Of a DNA stretch of 64,000 nt, positions 1 through 13,000 are shown piece by piece; positions within the stretch are counted from its first letter, which is position 1; every line of letters starts with the position of its first letter. This stretch comes from Rhynchosporium graminicola (taxonomy: Eukaryota; Ascomycota; Leotiomycetes; Helotiales; Ploettnerulaceae). Location of the stretch: the NCBI GenBank assembly GCA_900074885.1, contig FJUW01000007.1, forward strand, positions 1,292,704-1,356,703, in the 5' to 3' direction. A program made the position numbers and the translations under genes. Below the pieces are notes generated by a model. That model saw only the letters and a list, made by a program, of their open reading frames with translations. It did not search any database and was not told the origin of the DNA.

Positions 1-11
1 TAGGAGGGGGA

Positions 12-519
12 TAGTATCATGAACCCGGTAAGGTTCTTAGTACTAAAACCGTCTTAGCACTAGAATACTAATAGTACTACTATATAGTACGTACTAAACG
101 TGTTTTAGTACTAAAGAGAAAATTAGTACTATAGGAGAATAGTATTAATATAGTTATAGTATAAATCAGCGACTAGTACTATAAGCCTACCTGTATCGTA
201 GTAATAATAATATTATAGTTATAGGTAATCTAGGATCACGTGATAGAGTCTAGCTTAGAGGGAGTCCAGAAAATAGAGTCGGACTCTATATAAAGGATCC
301 CCTAAGTAGAAGACTCCTAATAGAGGAGAAGGTTCTATATAAGACTAGCACTTCTGCTATTAGATAAGAGCTTTATACTCAAATTCATATAGTAATTAAC
401 ACCTGCTTATAACGTCTTAATTCCAATTAAGAACCGAACTTCTTATTTACTTTACTTTATAGCTAATACTAACTGACGAGCCTATACACCGCGTACCAGT
501 CAGAACCAGGAACGTTACA
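12..519 (+). repeat. 3' LTR of Gypsy-C, preceded by its polypurine tract (1-11)
   Basis: The window opens on a purine-rich tract (TAGGAGGGGG) followed by an LTR starting TAGTATCATGAACC and ending AACGTTACA. The same tract plus LTR recurs at 39,051-40,057, downstream of a recognisable Gypsy pol, so this is the 3' LTR of a second copy whose body lies left of the window. The leading TG has become TA, as RIP would produce. The right flank CTTAG (520-524) would be the target duplication but its partner is outside the window. Confidence 0.8.
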
Positions 520-3255
520 CTTAGTTACCTGTAGTTCCTCTATAAACTACTAATATAAGAGTAATATATATTAAGTAATAGTTCTTCTAGAATAATTTTA
601 TAATCGTATAAGCGATATAATAGAAGAATATTAGAATCCTACTTAGAAAAGGCCTCCTTAAGAGTATAATACTATTCCGATAGCTTTTCGGCCACGAGCT
701 ATTCGATATCAGGATCCTTAGGGGAGTCGCTATTTAGATAGTCTTATAAGAGGCAATCTATCTCGTAGATACTAATAAAGAATAATTCAGAGCTTTTACG
801 TTTAATATTAAAGTAGAAAGCTATAATACTAACTTAGTAAATCGGAACCGGTTTCTAGATCCTCGAAGATTAAGAGGTGCACTTATAATAGGGTTTCGGC
901 GCAGGTACTCTTCTCGATGAATTCGAAGCGGAAAAGAGTTCAGATTCCTTAGTAATAAGCAGAAATAAGTTAAATAGTAAGGATAATATATTAATATACT
1001 ATATTATTACTATTTAGGGTAATTAGTATTAATCTAGCTAGTTTATAGCTAAGTCCCGCGTATTAATATCGATTTAGTAAGATCGATTAATACTAGGTTT
1101 ATAAGGCAGTAGAGTTATAATTATCTTCTTATTATATTAGAGGGTAACTAGATATCGTTCCGGCTATAGTAGCTTATAATAGAATATATCGAGCTTAACT
1201 TGAAATCGTTATATCTATTTAATACTAATAATTATATCTTATTATCCTAAATCGAGGAGAATAAAAAGGCAGTTATAAATACGCTTATTATTAATAGAAA
1301 GGTATAAATATATGAAATAGATAATATATGTTCTAACGGACTATTAGAAACTATATATTAGAATAGAATAAGATAATAGCTTGATTTTAATACTAAGAGC
1401 TCCTAATTATTATCTGATAAAAGTACGAGTAATAAATATATAACTATTCGCTCTAGTATTAATTAAGCTATTTATAGAGACTCCTAGCTTATTTATACTA
1501 ACTATAGTCAGGTATAGAAATTACTTATCTCCTATTAGAGAGTTAGGGTTAAGATTAGAGAAATTATACTTATATAGACTTAAGAAGGAGTTTTTACTTA
1601 AGCTTTATTATTTCCCTTTAGTATTAGTTCAGATTCGGAAGGTATATCTTCTATTACTTTCTTAGTTACTTCTTCTTCTTCCGGGAATTCGTTAATTAAT
1701 TAAACTTTAGGCGAGTTAGGGTAATCTAGCTTAATATAACTAAGCTATCTATAATTATAATACCTAAGGAGTTCTCCGGTCGAGGTAGTAGAGCGTTTTA
1801 GCGTAGAGAGAGTACTAGCCTATACTAGGGTAGAGGTATATACGTATAATATAAGAGTAGTTTATTAAGGGGCTAAGCTTAGGGACTAGTAAGAAGTAGA
1901 ACTAGAAGAGGTTATATTAGTAATAATAAGCTTATAGTACTATATCTAGATAGTAACTTTCTCAGGATAGGTATATTCTAAGTTATAATAACGCTCGGTA
2001 TCGAAAGAAAGTAAGGATCTAACTATAGAAGTATAATCCTTATTCTATATTAGTTTAATAATAAGAGTTAAAGTATATAAGGATAATATAATCTTATCCT
2101 ATATATAGAAGAACTACTCCTTCTTTTTAACTTTACTTTAGATAATAGCGCTTTAAAATCGACTACGAAACTCAGCGAAAGTCTCGCGAGTATAGTTAAG
2201 TTATTATATTTCTAAGTAATAGAAAGTATTATAATAGTTATCTTCTTCTAAACTAGTAAGGAAGTTCTCCTCTAATAAGGAGATTATTTTATCACTAGTC
2301 TTAAACTTATTAGTAAGATACTAAGGTATAAGATACTCTTTAGCTAATCTAGTAACTAGTCTCTATATAAGAACGCGCTAGAAGAGGTCCGTAAGGTAAT
2401 AGTTAGCGTTTATAGCTAGCTAATCTCGTATTAATACTCTCTATTAGAGGAAAGTAGAGTCTGATCTATTATCTAAAGGTAAGATCTTCTTAGTTAGATA
2501 AGACTTCTTAAGAAGTAACTCTACTAATTCAGCGCTAAGAGAGAGTAATAGTTTATTAGGAATAATATCCTCTCTCTTAATAGTACGTATTAGAATAGAG
2601 TTTAATAGCTTATTAAACTCTAGAATACGCGGAGATTATAGTACTAGTTCTAGTAAGAGAGTCGAAGACAAGCGAGAGACCCCTATAAGGAACTTATCTT
2701 ATATAGAGATTAGTCTATCTATAGTATCTTCTAGAGAGTTATTCTTTTCCTCTTAGTCTACTAATTATTATAAGAGAGAATAGATCAGATTCGAGTTTTC
2801 TGCGGAAGTAAGAGTACTTAGCGATTATACTCCTAGTAAATTTCGCTTTTATTTTCCTTTCTCTCTTAGTTAGTACTTCCTTAATAAAGTATTAATATTC
2901 TCTAGTATAAGAGATATTTAGAGTAAGGAAGGATATAATAGATAAGGTTTAGAGGTAAAGCAGGAGAGATCGCGTCAAGTTCCCCTAGAACTAGAGGAGT
3001 CTCTAGTTTATTAGTCGGGAGCTATAATAGAGGCTTAAAAAGGGGTATATTAGAGCTATTTCAGTAGCGATATATAGAGGTTAAAGTTTCAGGGTATTTA
3101 TTATACTTTCTTTAAAATCTGTTTATAATTCCTTTATACTAAGGGAGTTATTAAAGGAGCGTTAGTAAAGACCTCCTCTATTATACTATTTATAATAAGC
3201 TAAATTAAACCCTGATTTATAGCTATCTAAGAGATCTTTAGTATCTTAGCTATAT
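520..3255 (-). pseudogene. Element A: RIP-degraded gag and downstream region of a Gypsy-type LTR element
   Basis: Read on the minus strand, this stretch gives a long gag-like polypeptide broken only by TAG/TAA codons. It ends in a degenerate CCHC zinc knuckle near 1,715-1,772, where the cysteine codons TGT/TGC have become TAT/TAC and read as tyrosine. About 450 nt further down the minus strand there may be protease-like sequence, which I cannot assign firmly. The element's 5' LTR is at 5,494-5,758, and its gag is interrupted by the gag-only element at 3,256-5,408. It is cut at 520 by the Gypsy-C LTR, so most of pol and the 3' LTR lie outside the window. No intact product is possible. Confidence 0.65.
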
Positions 3256-3457
3256 TGTGATAGCGCATGGTATACGTGGCAGATACGGGCTAGTATCGGT
3301 GCCTTAGCCATACCCTCCTTGTATATATAGAAGGTGCAGACTCCTTTAGAGCTCTATATCTTTCTGTTTCCTTTGTACTAGACTATATAAGATCGCTCTT
3401 AGCCTCCCTACTTATTTATTCTTACTTATATACCGCCTTAAGTCTTATATCGTTATA
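3256..3457 (+). repeat. 5' LTR of the gag-only element
   Basis: 202 bp, aligned end to end with 5,207-5,408. Differences are almost all C/T or G/A transitions, with one clear transversion (TTAGCC against TTAGGC). The 3' half, from about the ATATATAGAAGGTGC segment onward, closely resembles the 3' half of the element-A LTR (for example 23,131-23,398). Confidence 0.85.
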
Positions 3458-5206
3458 TTAAACAGAAAGATTAAGACTACTAGGGATAGTATTAAATAAT
3501 ATCTTACTTAGAAAACTCGATTCGTACGTACGACTACTAGGGAGCTCTTCGCTGAGTTATCTCTACTTACTTTAGATTTTCGGAATTATACGGAAATAGT
3601 TAGTACTATTAATTACGAATTCGAAAGTTAGGTTTTCAAAAGAGCAAAGATTCTAGAGATCTCTAAGATAGCTAGGAATTTAAAAATAATTAAGCATTAG
3701 AAGTACTAGTATTAATACGAAGTTACTCTCGGATACTTCGAAACTCGTTCCTTTATACGTACGAAGTAAAACAGCAGACGAATTTTAGGTAGAAACTTCC
3801 CTATAAGCCTTAATATTTATTATCTCCTTACCTGACTTTAACCTTCCGAAAGTAGCTCTAATAGCGAAAAACCTTACTTTTAAACTAAGACGAAGTAGCT
3901 TATTACCCTAGCGGAAATTATCGGAATTCGACTCGTAATCCCTATACTCCGGTATAATTTGTCCCCTTTAGTAGAATCGACCTCCCTCTACTAGAACTTT
4001 TAATTTAATACTTTTTATATCTACTTAATAAAGATATCTAACTCTCTTTAATCTTTCGGCTTCTTCAGAATTCGATTTCGACTTTCGCTTCTTCTATAAC
4101 TTTCAAGTGTTCTATCACTTTCGCTTAGCTTCGCTTACCTAATGCTATACCTCCTAAGAAGGCTTAGCTAGCTCCTATAGCTTCACCGGAATACTCTCGT
4201 AGCCCCTCCGATTCCGTACCTACTATAGAATTGCTTTAATCGATTGAAAACTGTTAATTACAGATAGAATCGACTACTCGGGAGCTTTCTATTAGTATTA
4301 GTCGTATCGAATAGATATTTGCCGAGTTTTTACGTACTTAGGTATAATCGATAAACTCTAGACCTTCGGTAAACCTTAGACCTTTAGTAAACTTAGTATT
4401 ATAATTACCGATAGAACTTACTCTTAAACGCTTTTTAATTAATAATTTATAGACCTCTAGTAAGTCGCAATTAACTGAAAGTATCGATAATCTTAATATA
4501 AGGATTAACCTGTCCTTTAGCTAATAGCATGCTTCTATTCAGAACCGACTAGAAGTTAATTCAGATAGATACCTGATTACGCGTACCTATAAAGCGCTAG
4601 TCTAGAGCTCTACTTCTAGCCTTATAAGAGGTTACTTAGAATTATAGTATCTCTCGGAAATTACGCCTTTCTCTTCTACTAAAGAGATAATTTCAGTACT
4701 CGCTTCTTATTACTTTTCCGGACTCGAAACGGAGTAGTATCGGACCGAATTTCATAAGCTTTTAATGAAAAAGGAGTCCTTTTTATAATTCCGTGCAAAG
4801 TTCCAAAGCTCGGTAATTCTCGGAGGTATAGCTGAATTAGAGTAGTACTTTTACCTCTAGCCGAAGCTTATTATACGGCTACTCTCTTCTCTTACGGCAC
4901 TCGATTTGGAACTCTCTCGACTACCTTCAATACCTCGAGCTACTCTAGCTCTACCGATAGTTAGTACGTCTTCTGAGCCCTTGATACCTATCGAGGAAGT
5001 ATAGTATTACTACTATAAAAAGCACGGTTACTATAAGGGCGATTATTCGATATTAAAGACGAAGAAGGAGTGATTTGCGTCTTACGCTTTAGATTAATAA
5101 TTACTTAGATTTTATTTAGAATTCGACTTGATTTAACTATCTTTTCTTTCGTTTTTTATTTACTTTTAAAGGCTCGAGGGCGAGCTTCTATCTTAGAAGG
5201 GGGTAA

Positions 5207-5408
5207 TATAATAGCGTATAGTATACGTGGCAGATACGGGCCAGTATCGGTGCCTTAGGCATACCCTCCTTATATATATAGAAGGTGCAGACTCCTTTAG
5301 AGCTCTATATCTTTCTGTTTCCTTCGTACTAGACTATATAAGATCGCTCTTAGCCTCTCTACTTGTTTATTCTTACTTGTATACTGCCTTGAGTCTTGTG
5401 TCGTTATA
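5207..5408 (+). repeat. 3' LTR of the gag-only element
   Basis: 202-bp partner of 3,256-3,457, immediately preceded by the polypurine tract at about 5,195-5,203 and followed by the TATAT target duplication. Confidence 0.85.
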
Positions 5409-5493
5409 TATATACGAGTAGTTATTGAATAACTTACTTAGTAATAAGATATTATAATAAGCTATCTCCGGCTATACTGATCTTTTAGTTTAA

Positions 5494-5758
5494 TATAACG
5501 ATATAAGACTCGAGGCGGTATATAAGTAAGAATAAAACAAGTAGAGAGGCTAAGAGCGATCTTATATAGTCTACTACTAAGGAAACCAAAAGATAAGGAA
5601 GAAGAAGAGAGATAGAGTGCAAAGCATCTTATATATATATGCCGGTACTAGTCCGATACTATACCGAGTCGGAAACTAGTTATATCGGGATGCCTATGAA
5701 CTTGGGCCCTAGTATCTATCCTTCTCCTTATGTGATATTCAGGTGAGCTGTCGTCATA
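5494..5758 (-). repeat. 5' LTR of element A (minus strand)
   Basis: 265 bp, the RIPed reverse complement of the clean solo LTR at 23,131-23,398. Its minus-strand downstream flank (5,493 leftwards) carries the leader TTAAACTAAAAGATC, which matches the leader of the gag-only element, so this is read as a 5' LTR with its primer-binding region. The other side (5,759 on) is Gypsy-1 internal sequence, so element A inserted into Gypsy-1. Bases 5,414-5,493 are element-A leader. Confidence 0.75.
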
Positions 5759-7723
5759 CTAGCTCTAGTATACTAGAAAGGAGATAAGATATAATTAGAC
5801 TTATATAAATACTAGATAAATTAACTAAAAAAGAGTCTTAATATAAAGTATACTAAGTACGTAATAGATAAAGTATTATCGCTAGTAGCTATTTATTTAT
5901 CTAAGGTCCTTAGTAATATTTACTTAGTATTTTATATAGATTTATTACGACTAGTAAGCTACGACTTATTACTTAGGCAAGAGACTAACGATAGTTAACC
6001 GGAGCTCGTACTATTCGAGACTTACGAAAAATAATAAGTAGAAGAGATTCTTTACGCTAGAGATAAATTAAGAAGAAAAGGGAAAGGTAAGAAAGTATTA
6101 GTAAAGTAAATAAGTTATTACGAACTTATATAAGAACTTATTAAAGACTTATCAGATACTATAGCTATAGATAAGTTTAAAACTAAATATAGAGATATTA
6201 AGTATTATAATAGATCTAGATAAGTATAAGAGAAAAAGAAGAAGAAAAGAGGATCTGCTTAATTTCAAGCGAGTTAATAGTATTAATAAGCAGAGTTTAG
6301 ATTTCTTTTTATTTAATTTTATTAATTAAAAAGGTAATATAATATAACTTAACGAATTTCCTTAGGACCTTATACTAAATTAAAATAACTAGCTTAGTTA
6401 GCTCTACGAGGACTTAAAACTAAGGTAAGAGGGACTCTACTAGTACTATAGTAGTTAGTAATAGAGAGTAAATAGAGTCCGGGAAACTTACGTCTAACTC
6501 TATTAAGTAATAATATTAGTAACTGAATTAGTTACTTTAGTAGTAATAGGCCTAAAATAAGCGATTAGTGATAAAATATAAGCGGAGTCCGAGGATAGTT
6601 ATAGAGAGAGAAGACTAGTAGCTTAGAGAGGCTTTAAGGCTTTCTAAGCTTTAAGGACCTTATTAAGATCGCAGTAAGCGTTAGCGCTAAATAAGTAATT
6701 AGCGATAGAAAGTAAGCGGAATCTAATAACTTATAAAGTATCTATATAAATAGAGTAAGTTTAGATAATATAAGTAATATATATTATTTAAGAACTAAGT
6801 AATTAGTAATATTTTTCTAGCGGAGCTTAGAATAAATATATAGGTTTTTATAGTTCGTACGCTTACGAGAATAAGTCGTATAAGCGCGGGAGCAAGTAGA
6901 TTATATAAGTTAGTATATACTAGACGAAAATAAGTAAGATTCGACTTATATTCTAGTCGATATAATCGACCCTAAAGAGAATATAAGTAGCGTAATAGAT
7001 AATAGAAGATATCTGACTCCGATTAGTAGTAAGTAAGATATAGTGTATTTAAAGTAGAGATAGCGAAAGGGAAAGAGTAATTAATACTAAACGATCTTAT
7101 TAACTTATAATTAGTAATAGTTAATTAAGAAGAAGGGAATTAGTTTATAAAGTAATAAAAGGAAGTATATATATAGCTAAGGCGGGAGCGTTTACCGATT
7201 CAATTAATAATAGAAGAAAGAGCGATAATAAAGAAACGAGAAGATATAATTAGCTTTACTATTATCATAAGCCGGAAATAAACAGAGAGGTTATATAAAC
7301 AAATAACCGGAGGCCTTATACGACTTTAGTAGTATTATTAATTATTCTCTTACTATTAGTTCGCTATTATAATTTACTAGTCTATTATTATTATTAACTT
7401 CTAAGCGAAGTCAGTATAAAGCAAGGAAAATAATTATAGATATAATAGGCCCTAACGAATTAGAACTATAATACGGGACTATATATAATAGGGCGAGATA
7501 TAAGTCGTTAGAGGTAAACCCCGATATAAGTTAAGCGGAGGGAGGAGGGGAGTAATATAAGAGATAAGCCCTAGGATTAAGTACCGGCGATACTTATACT
7601 TACTAAGCCTAGCGGCACCCGCATATTTTCCTTCGGAGCTAGGCTAGAACCTAACTCTCTCCTGTATCGAACTTCTTAAATACTACACTTGATCATCTGC
7701 GTACGCGTTGCTCACCCGTGACA
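5759..7723 (+). mobile_element. Gypsy-1: 3' remnant of a Ty3/Gypsy element
   Basis: This matches the Gypsy-2 interior from about 13,388 onward (same CTAGCTCTAGTATACTAG start), so it contains the end of integrase with a chromodomain-like tail, the 3' untranslated region, a polypurine tract and the 3' LTR (7,556-7,723). Everything upstream was displaced by insertion of element A. Its right flank AGTAG (7,724-7,728) begins Copia-2a leader sequence, about 26 nt after the point where the Copia LTR ends in the sibling copy at 31,015. All coding capacity is lost to RIP. Confidence 0.75.
7556..7723 (+). repeat. 3' LTR of Gypsy-1
   Basis: 168 bp, same family and length as 8,592-8,759 and 21,436-21,603. 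It begins TATAAGAGATAAGCC (RIPed TGTAAGGGGCGAGCC) and ends CACCCGTGACA. A purine-rich tract precedes it. Confidence 0.85.
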
Positions 7724-8591
7724 AGTAGAGTAGTACTTAAAGAAGCAGTAGTACTATGATTCTTAATAGTAAGCGTCGAACTGTTTCTTAGTACTAAAAG
7801 GGTAGAGATTCAAGTTACGAGCTTCCGATTAAGGTATAGTATACGCGTATAGTCAGTTAAACTAGCGCGTCTTTCTATAGTAAATATAGTCGCGCAGAGT
7901 GCTAGTAGAGAGAGTTCTTTAGCTATTGCACTTACGCTATCATTAGAAGAAGTCGAAGAAGTATACTCCGATAACTCTAGCTCTATTGAAGAGTCTTTAG
8001 AGTCTTTATTACTATATATAAGCTGTATAGTAATTAATACTCGTATAGTAATCAAAGTCGACGATTTCGAAATTATTATATCTCGAGATGTAGAGTTTTC
8101 CGCGCTAGCGCCGGAAGCTATCTAATAAGCTACCTAAGTCCCTAGGACTTAAAATATACCTGATTTACCCCCTATAGATGCTAGATCGACGTCCTAGGAT
8201 TATCTAGAGGATCCGGAAGACCCGGAATCGAAACCTATTGCTATAACTACGCTAGAGCTATATAAATGCAAGAAGATAAGTAGCTCTACTTTCTTAAACT
8301 TAGCAGATAGCTATAAGCTTAAGGGAGGAGAGAACTATATAGAATAGAGAGATAAGGTACTAAATATTACTAAAACTAATAGAATTAATAAGTTTCTTAA
8401 TATTAAGTCGCATAATTATATACCTAAAGAGATAGACGAATAGGACGACGAGGTCGACGATAAAGCTCTTAAGAAGTAGTAAGATTAGGAGTCTAGAAAG
8501 AGTTAAATGAAGCTAGTAATCACGTTGAATTATAAGGCCGGACCTCTCGCGTATATAACTAGTAAAACTACTATATTAGATATATAGGAGG
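7724..8591 (+). pseudogene. Copia-2a, 5' part: leader and N-terminal gag
   Basis: This aligns with the reverse complement of Copia-2b (about 30,990 down to 30,125): same leader, same N-terminal gag with an acidic Ser/Glu-rich stretch, and the same 'LVITLNYKAGP' region near 8,510-8,550. RIP has turned glutamine and tryptophan codons into stops. The gag breaks at 8,591 where Gypsy-2 has inserted with TSD GGAGG and resumes at 21,604. The antisense open frame at 7,810-8,055 is a shadow of this gag. Confidence 0.75.
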
Positions 8592-8759
8592 TATAAGGGG
8601 CGAGCCCCAGGATTAAGCACCGGCGATGCCTGTGCTTACTAAGCCTAGCGGCACCCGCATGTTTTCCTTCGGAGCTAGGCTAGAACCTAACTCTCTCTTA
8701 TATCGAACTTCTTAAATACTATACTTAACTATCTGCGTACGCGTTACTTACTTATAATA
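8592..8759 (+). repeat. 5' LTR of Gypsy-2
   Basis: 168 bp starting TATAAGGGGCGAGCCCC and ending CTTATAATA, which is the RIPed form of the CCGTGACA end kept at 21,603. The left TSD GGAGG is at 8,587-8,591. Confidence 0.88.
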
Positions 8760-8799
8760 TTAAGTTCGATTAAAATAAGCCGACTTATTCCTATAGTAT

Positions 8800-10080
8800 T
8801 TACGCTAGATACTGAAATAGACTTATTAAGGAACGTAAGCCCTTAATAAGAGGACTCTAACGACGAACTATAGTATATTATATAAGAGATATATAAGCGC
8901 TAGCTCCTAATAGAGACCGAGCTAGTAAACACGCGTATCGCCCTAGAGGCGTCAGAGGCCGAAAGACTCAGATAAGCGCCTAGATCTAATAATACTAGAG
9001 ACTTATTATCTTCGAGTGCTCTAATAAAAACCCTTATTAAGTCTCTCGTAGCGTCTTAGTCGAGCTCCGATAGAGAACTATCGGGCTCTAGTAAATAGAT
9101 ACCTCTTACTTAGGATAGATATGCGAATACTTTTCGAGATTATCTCTTAAGACTAAGAAGTTCTTATTATATACGCTCCGCTTAAAAGCTATCTCTCTCC
9201 GCTAACTATTACTAGGATACTATTTATAATACTCTCTTATAGCGCGAATAAGCTTATATATAATACTTCTAAGAGAGGGGAAGCCCGATAGATAATAAGG
9301 ACCCCGAAGCTTTCTTCGCGCAGCTCGATAAAATATTCGCAGATAGTAATAAGCGAGCTAAGGCCCTCGAATAGCTTATGAATATAAGGCACTCTATAGG
9401 ATAGCCCTAGCACGAGCACTAGCTAGAATTCGACGAACTCTTACTAAGCGCTAGAGGAGAGAGCTAAGAAGATAATATAAAGATAAGTTACCTTCGGAAT
9501 ACGTTTTTAAACCCTATCCGAATATATATAGCCTCTATAGCTAAGACTACAGATTACTACGAATTTGCCGGGGAGATAGAACGGATTATAACTAACCTCG
9601 AAGAGACAGATTAGTTTAAAGTATCGAATAAGAGATAGAATAATAAGAATAAGGACTCTAGGATAAATATAGTAGACTATACATATCCCTGGAAAGCCCT
9701 TATAAAAGCTAAGGTTAATACTGATAGGGATATAATAATAGTACTAGCGCGTATAGTAAGAAACTAAGAAAGGAATAGTAGAGCTTATAATAATTCTAGT
9801 AGTAAATAAAGAGCTAAATAAGTAGATATAGCCGAACGAGAGAAACGCTGTAAGAAAAAGCTCTATTTCTGCTGCGGAGTATTCGAGTACTATATCTATA
9901 ATTACTTATACGCCTTAGTAATATAACCTACTACGATGAATATAATAGGACTATTACTAGAGGATGATAATAATATATCAGATCTCGCTCTTTTAGAGTT
10001 AGGAAAAGACTAACTCTCTCTTAAAGTTAGAAGCTAAGAGTAGATAAAGTATTAGTAAAAGGATAAGGTAAATTCAAAGA
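8800..10080 (+). pseudogene. Gypsy-2 gag remnant
   Basis: A degraded capsid-like frame on the plus strand ends in a single CCHC-type knuckle near 9,865-9,910, where 'FCCG' and spaced tyrosines replace the original cysteines. No full-length frame remains. The minus-strand open frame at 9,237-9,419 is a shadow. Confidence 0.6.
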
Positions 10081-10099
10081 GCTTATAAACGGAAACCTT

Positions 10100-13000
10100 A
10101 TATATATAGATATAGTCCTTTAAGAAACGTTCGGAATATTTACCCTTATTAATAAAGGATACTAGTGCTATACTATAATAAATAAAGACCTTATAGAAGG
10201 TCTCGGTCTTATATATATAAGCTATAGAACCCGCGAGATAAAGGGCGCTTTAAAAGCTATATAGAACTTAAAGACTAAAAGAGTAGTCGGGTTCTAAATG
10301 AAAATCGCAGGGTTCAGCTAAAAGGTCTATATATATATAGTACTAAAACTAGCTTTTCTATTAATCTTAGGGAACCTATAGAAAGCGTAAAATAAGATTA
10401 GGATAACGCCTGAAAAACAATAGTACTATTATAGCCTAGTAAAGAAATAGGTAATAGAAGGATATAATTACTATTTATATATAGATAATAGTAATTATAC
10501 CTTAGTATCCGCTGCGTTATTAGAGGATATAAAGATAGCCCTTTAGGATAAAGAAGAGCTAACTTTAGATTAACTTAAAAATATTCTCCCTCTAGAGATT
10601 TAAGATATAGCTCTACTCTTTTCTAAGCGGGAAATAAAGAAACTAGCTCCTTATTAACCGGGTATCGACTATCGAATCGATATCTATGAATAATTAGACA
10701 AGTCCCCTACTGCCTTACTATAGGGTCCGCTATATAGTATATCTAAAGATAAATTACTAGCGCTAAGAAAGTTATTAAATAGCTTCTTAGAAAAAGGATA
10801 TATCCGGCTTAGTACTTTAGAAGTAGCGTCCCTTATCCTTTTTATACGGAAACCCGAGGGAGGTCTAAAGTTCTACTACGACTACCGAGCGCTAAACGCT
10901 ATTACGAAGCTAGACCGGTACCTTTTACTATTAATACTAGAGACCTTATAGAACCTTATAAGTACTAAATAGCTTACGAAAGTAGATATAGTTTCGGTAT
11001 TTTATTAAATACGTATAGTATCGGGTTATAAGTATAAAATAGCCTTTCGTATAAGATTTAGGTCTTTTAAATAGCTCGTATATCCTTTTAGATTATTAGG
11101 GGCTCCGGCGAGTTTCTAGTAGTATATTAATAGTTTATTAAGAGAATAATTAGACGACTTTACCTTAGCTTATATAGATAATATAGTCGTTTACTCGAAT
11201 AGCTCTAGAGAAGACTACTTCGAAAAGGTATAAACTATTCTCTATAAGCTTTAGGATAGTAGACTATACTTAGATCCCGGAAAGAGCGAGTTCGCTCGTA
11301 AGAAGCTTAAATATCTAAGATTTATTATATATACTAATAGAAAAAGTATAAGTCTCGATCTAGAAAAAGTAATAGCAATTAAGAACTAGGCGTAACTTAA
11401 GACTTAGAAAGAAGTATAACGTTTCTTAGGATTTATAAACTTCTATCGAATATTTATAGCGAATTACTTAAAGCTAGCTACGCTCTTAATAGTATTAATA
11501 GGGAAAGGTCACTTATTCTCCTAGGGAAAACTAGAGGAGAAAGTATTTAAGACCCTAATAGAGAAGTTTTATAAGGCTCTAGTACTTATATACTAAGATC
11601 CGAGACTTCAGATGTTCTTAGAGACCGATTATAGTAGATTCGTAATAGGAGGCGCTCTCTTATAAGAAAAGAATAGAGTCTAACGACTAGTAAGCTTCTT
11701 CGCTTAGAAGCTAAATAAAGCCGAAATTAATTACGATATCTACGATAAGGAGATACTAGTAGTAATTACTTACTTAAAATTCTAAGCCTCTAAGTTAAAA
11801 GTATATAAGCTTTTTATAATTTAGATAGACTATAAGAACTTTAAGTATTTCATAACTAAGCGATAGCTATCGGAGCGTTAAGTACGCTAGTATAAGACCT
11901 TAGTACTATTCTAGTTTACCTTAGTATATAAGCTAGGATCTAAAGCTATTATCCCGGATACCTTATTATAAAGGGAGTAAGATATATTAAGGGAAAGTAA
12001 TATAAACTCGAGGTTCCGCAGGTTTTTAGACTCGGACTATATAGCGAACTAGCTTACTCTAGAAAAGAAAGATAAAGTAAAAGTAATAACTATATCGACT
12101 TAGTCGGACTACGATATAAACTCGAGGTTCTATAGGTTTTTAAACTCGGAACGCGTAGTATATTAGCTAGCTTTAGAAAGAGAAGATAAGATAAGAGTAG
12201 TACTTATATCTACTTAGCTATTAACTATACTCTCTAGCTAGGTCTCTACCTTAGACTTAGTAGTATCTAGAAGTCCTTTCTAGGATAAAGAACTAAACGA
12301 CTTATAGGACGCTATAGTATAAGAGAATATAATATATTAAACTATACTCTGCTTATTATAAGATAGGGCCCGATCTTTCCTAAGCGAAATTAAGATTAAA
12401 ATCTAAGTAAGCGATTATAATATAGATATAAAGAACTACTTATATTACTATAGAAAGTTATAAGTACTAAGCGCCCTAGTTATACTAGAGTCTGACTATA
12501 AAGCGATAGACCCCGAGACTCTCGAAAATAATACTCTAAGGATAAGGCTTATCTAGTCTATTAACGACTCGCCGGTCTATAGTTATCTAAGGCGGGACTC
12601 TACTATATCGATATTAGGACGCTCTTTCTACTAGCTACTATAGTCGAGGTATATAAGATAATTCTTAAGGAACTATAACTATTATAAGAGAAATAAAGTA
12701 TAGAGAGAATATAAATATAGACTCCTAAGACTACTACTAGTTCCTAACTAATTCTTCTAGGAGATATCTATAAACTTTATAACTAACTTACTAAACTCTT
12801 AAAGTAACTATTACCTTTAGGTAATTAAAGACTAGTTAAGTAAATAGGTAGTTATCGAAGCGATACCTAGTATAAAAGCAGAGGAATACACTAAGAAACT
12901 CATAGAATACTAAGTAAGAAACTATAGGATACTATAAGCGATTATAAGCGATAGAGATACTAACTAGATAAGTATATTCTGAAAGACCTTTTATCGCTTA

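Larger units (their letters stand above)
3256..5408 (+). mobile_element. Gag-only (non-autonomous) LTR retrotransposon
   Basis: A complete LTR element of 2,153 bp. Two 202-bp LTRs (3,256-3,457 and 5,207-5,408) start TGTGATAGCG/TATAATAGCG and end CGTTATA (RIPed CGTTACA). They are flanked by the direct repeat TATAT (3,251-3,255 and 5,409-5,413). The 1,749-bp interior has a leader (TTAAACAGAAAGATT) resembling the one beside the element-A LTR, a RIP-degraded gag, a CCHC knuckle remnant at about 4,999-5,056, and a polypurine tract (AGAAGGGGG) just before the 3' LTR. There is no room for pol and no RT motif is visible. It sits inside element A. Confidence 0.85.
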
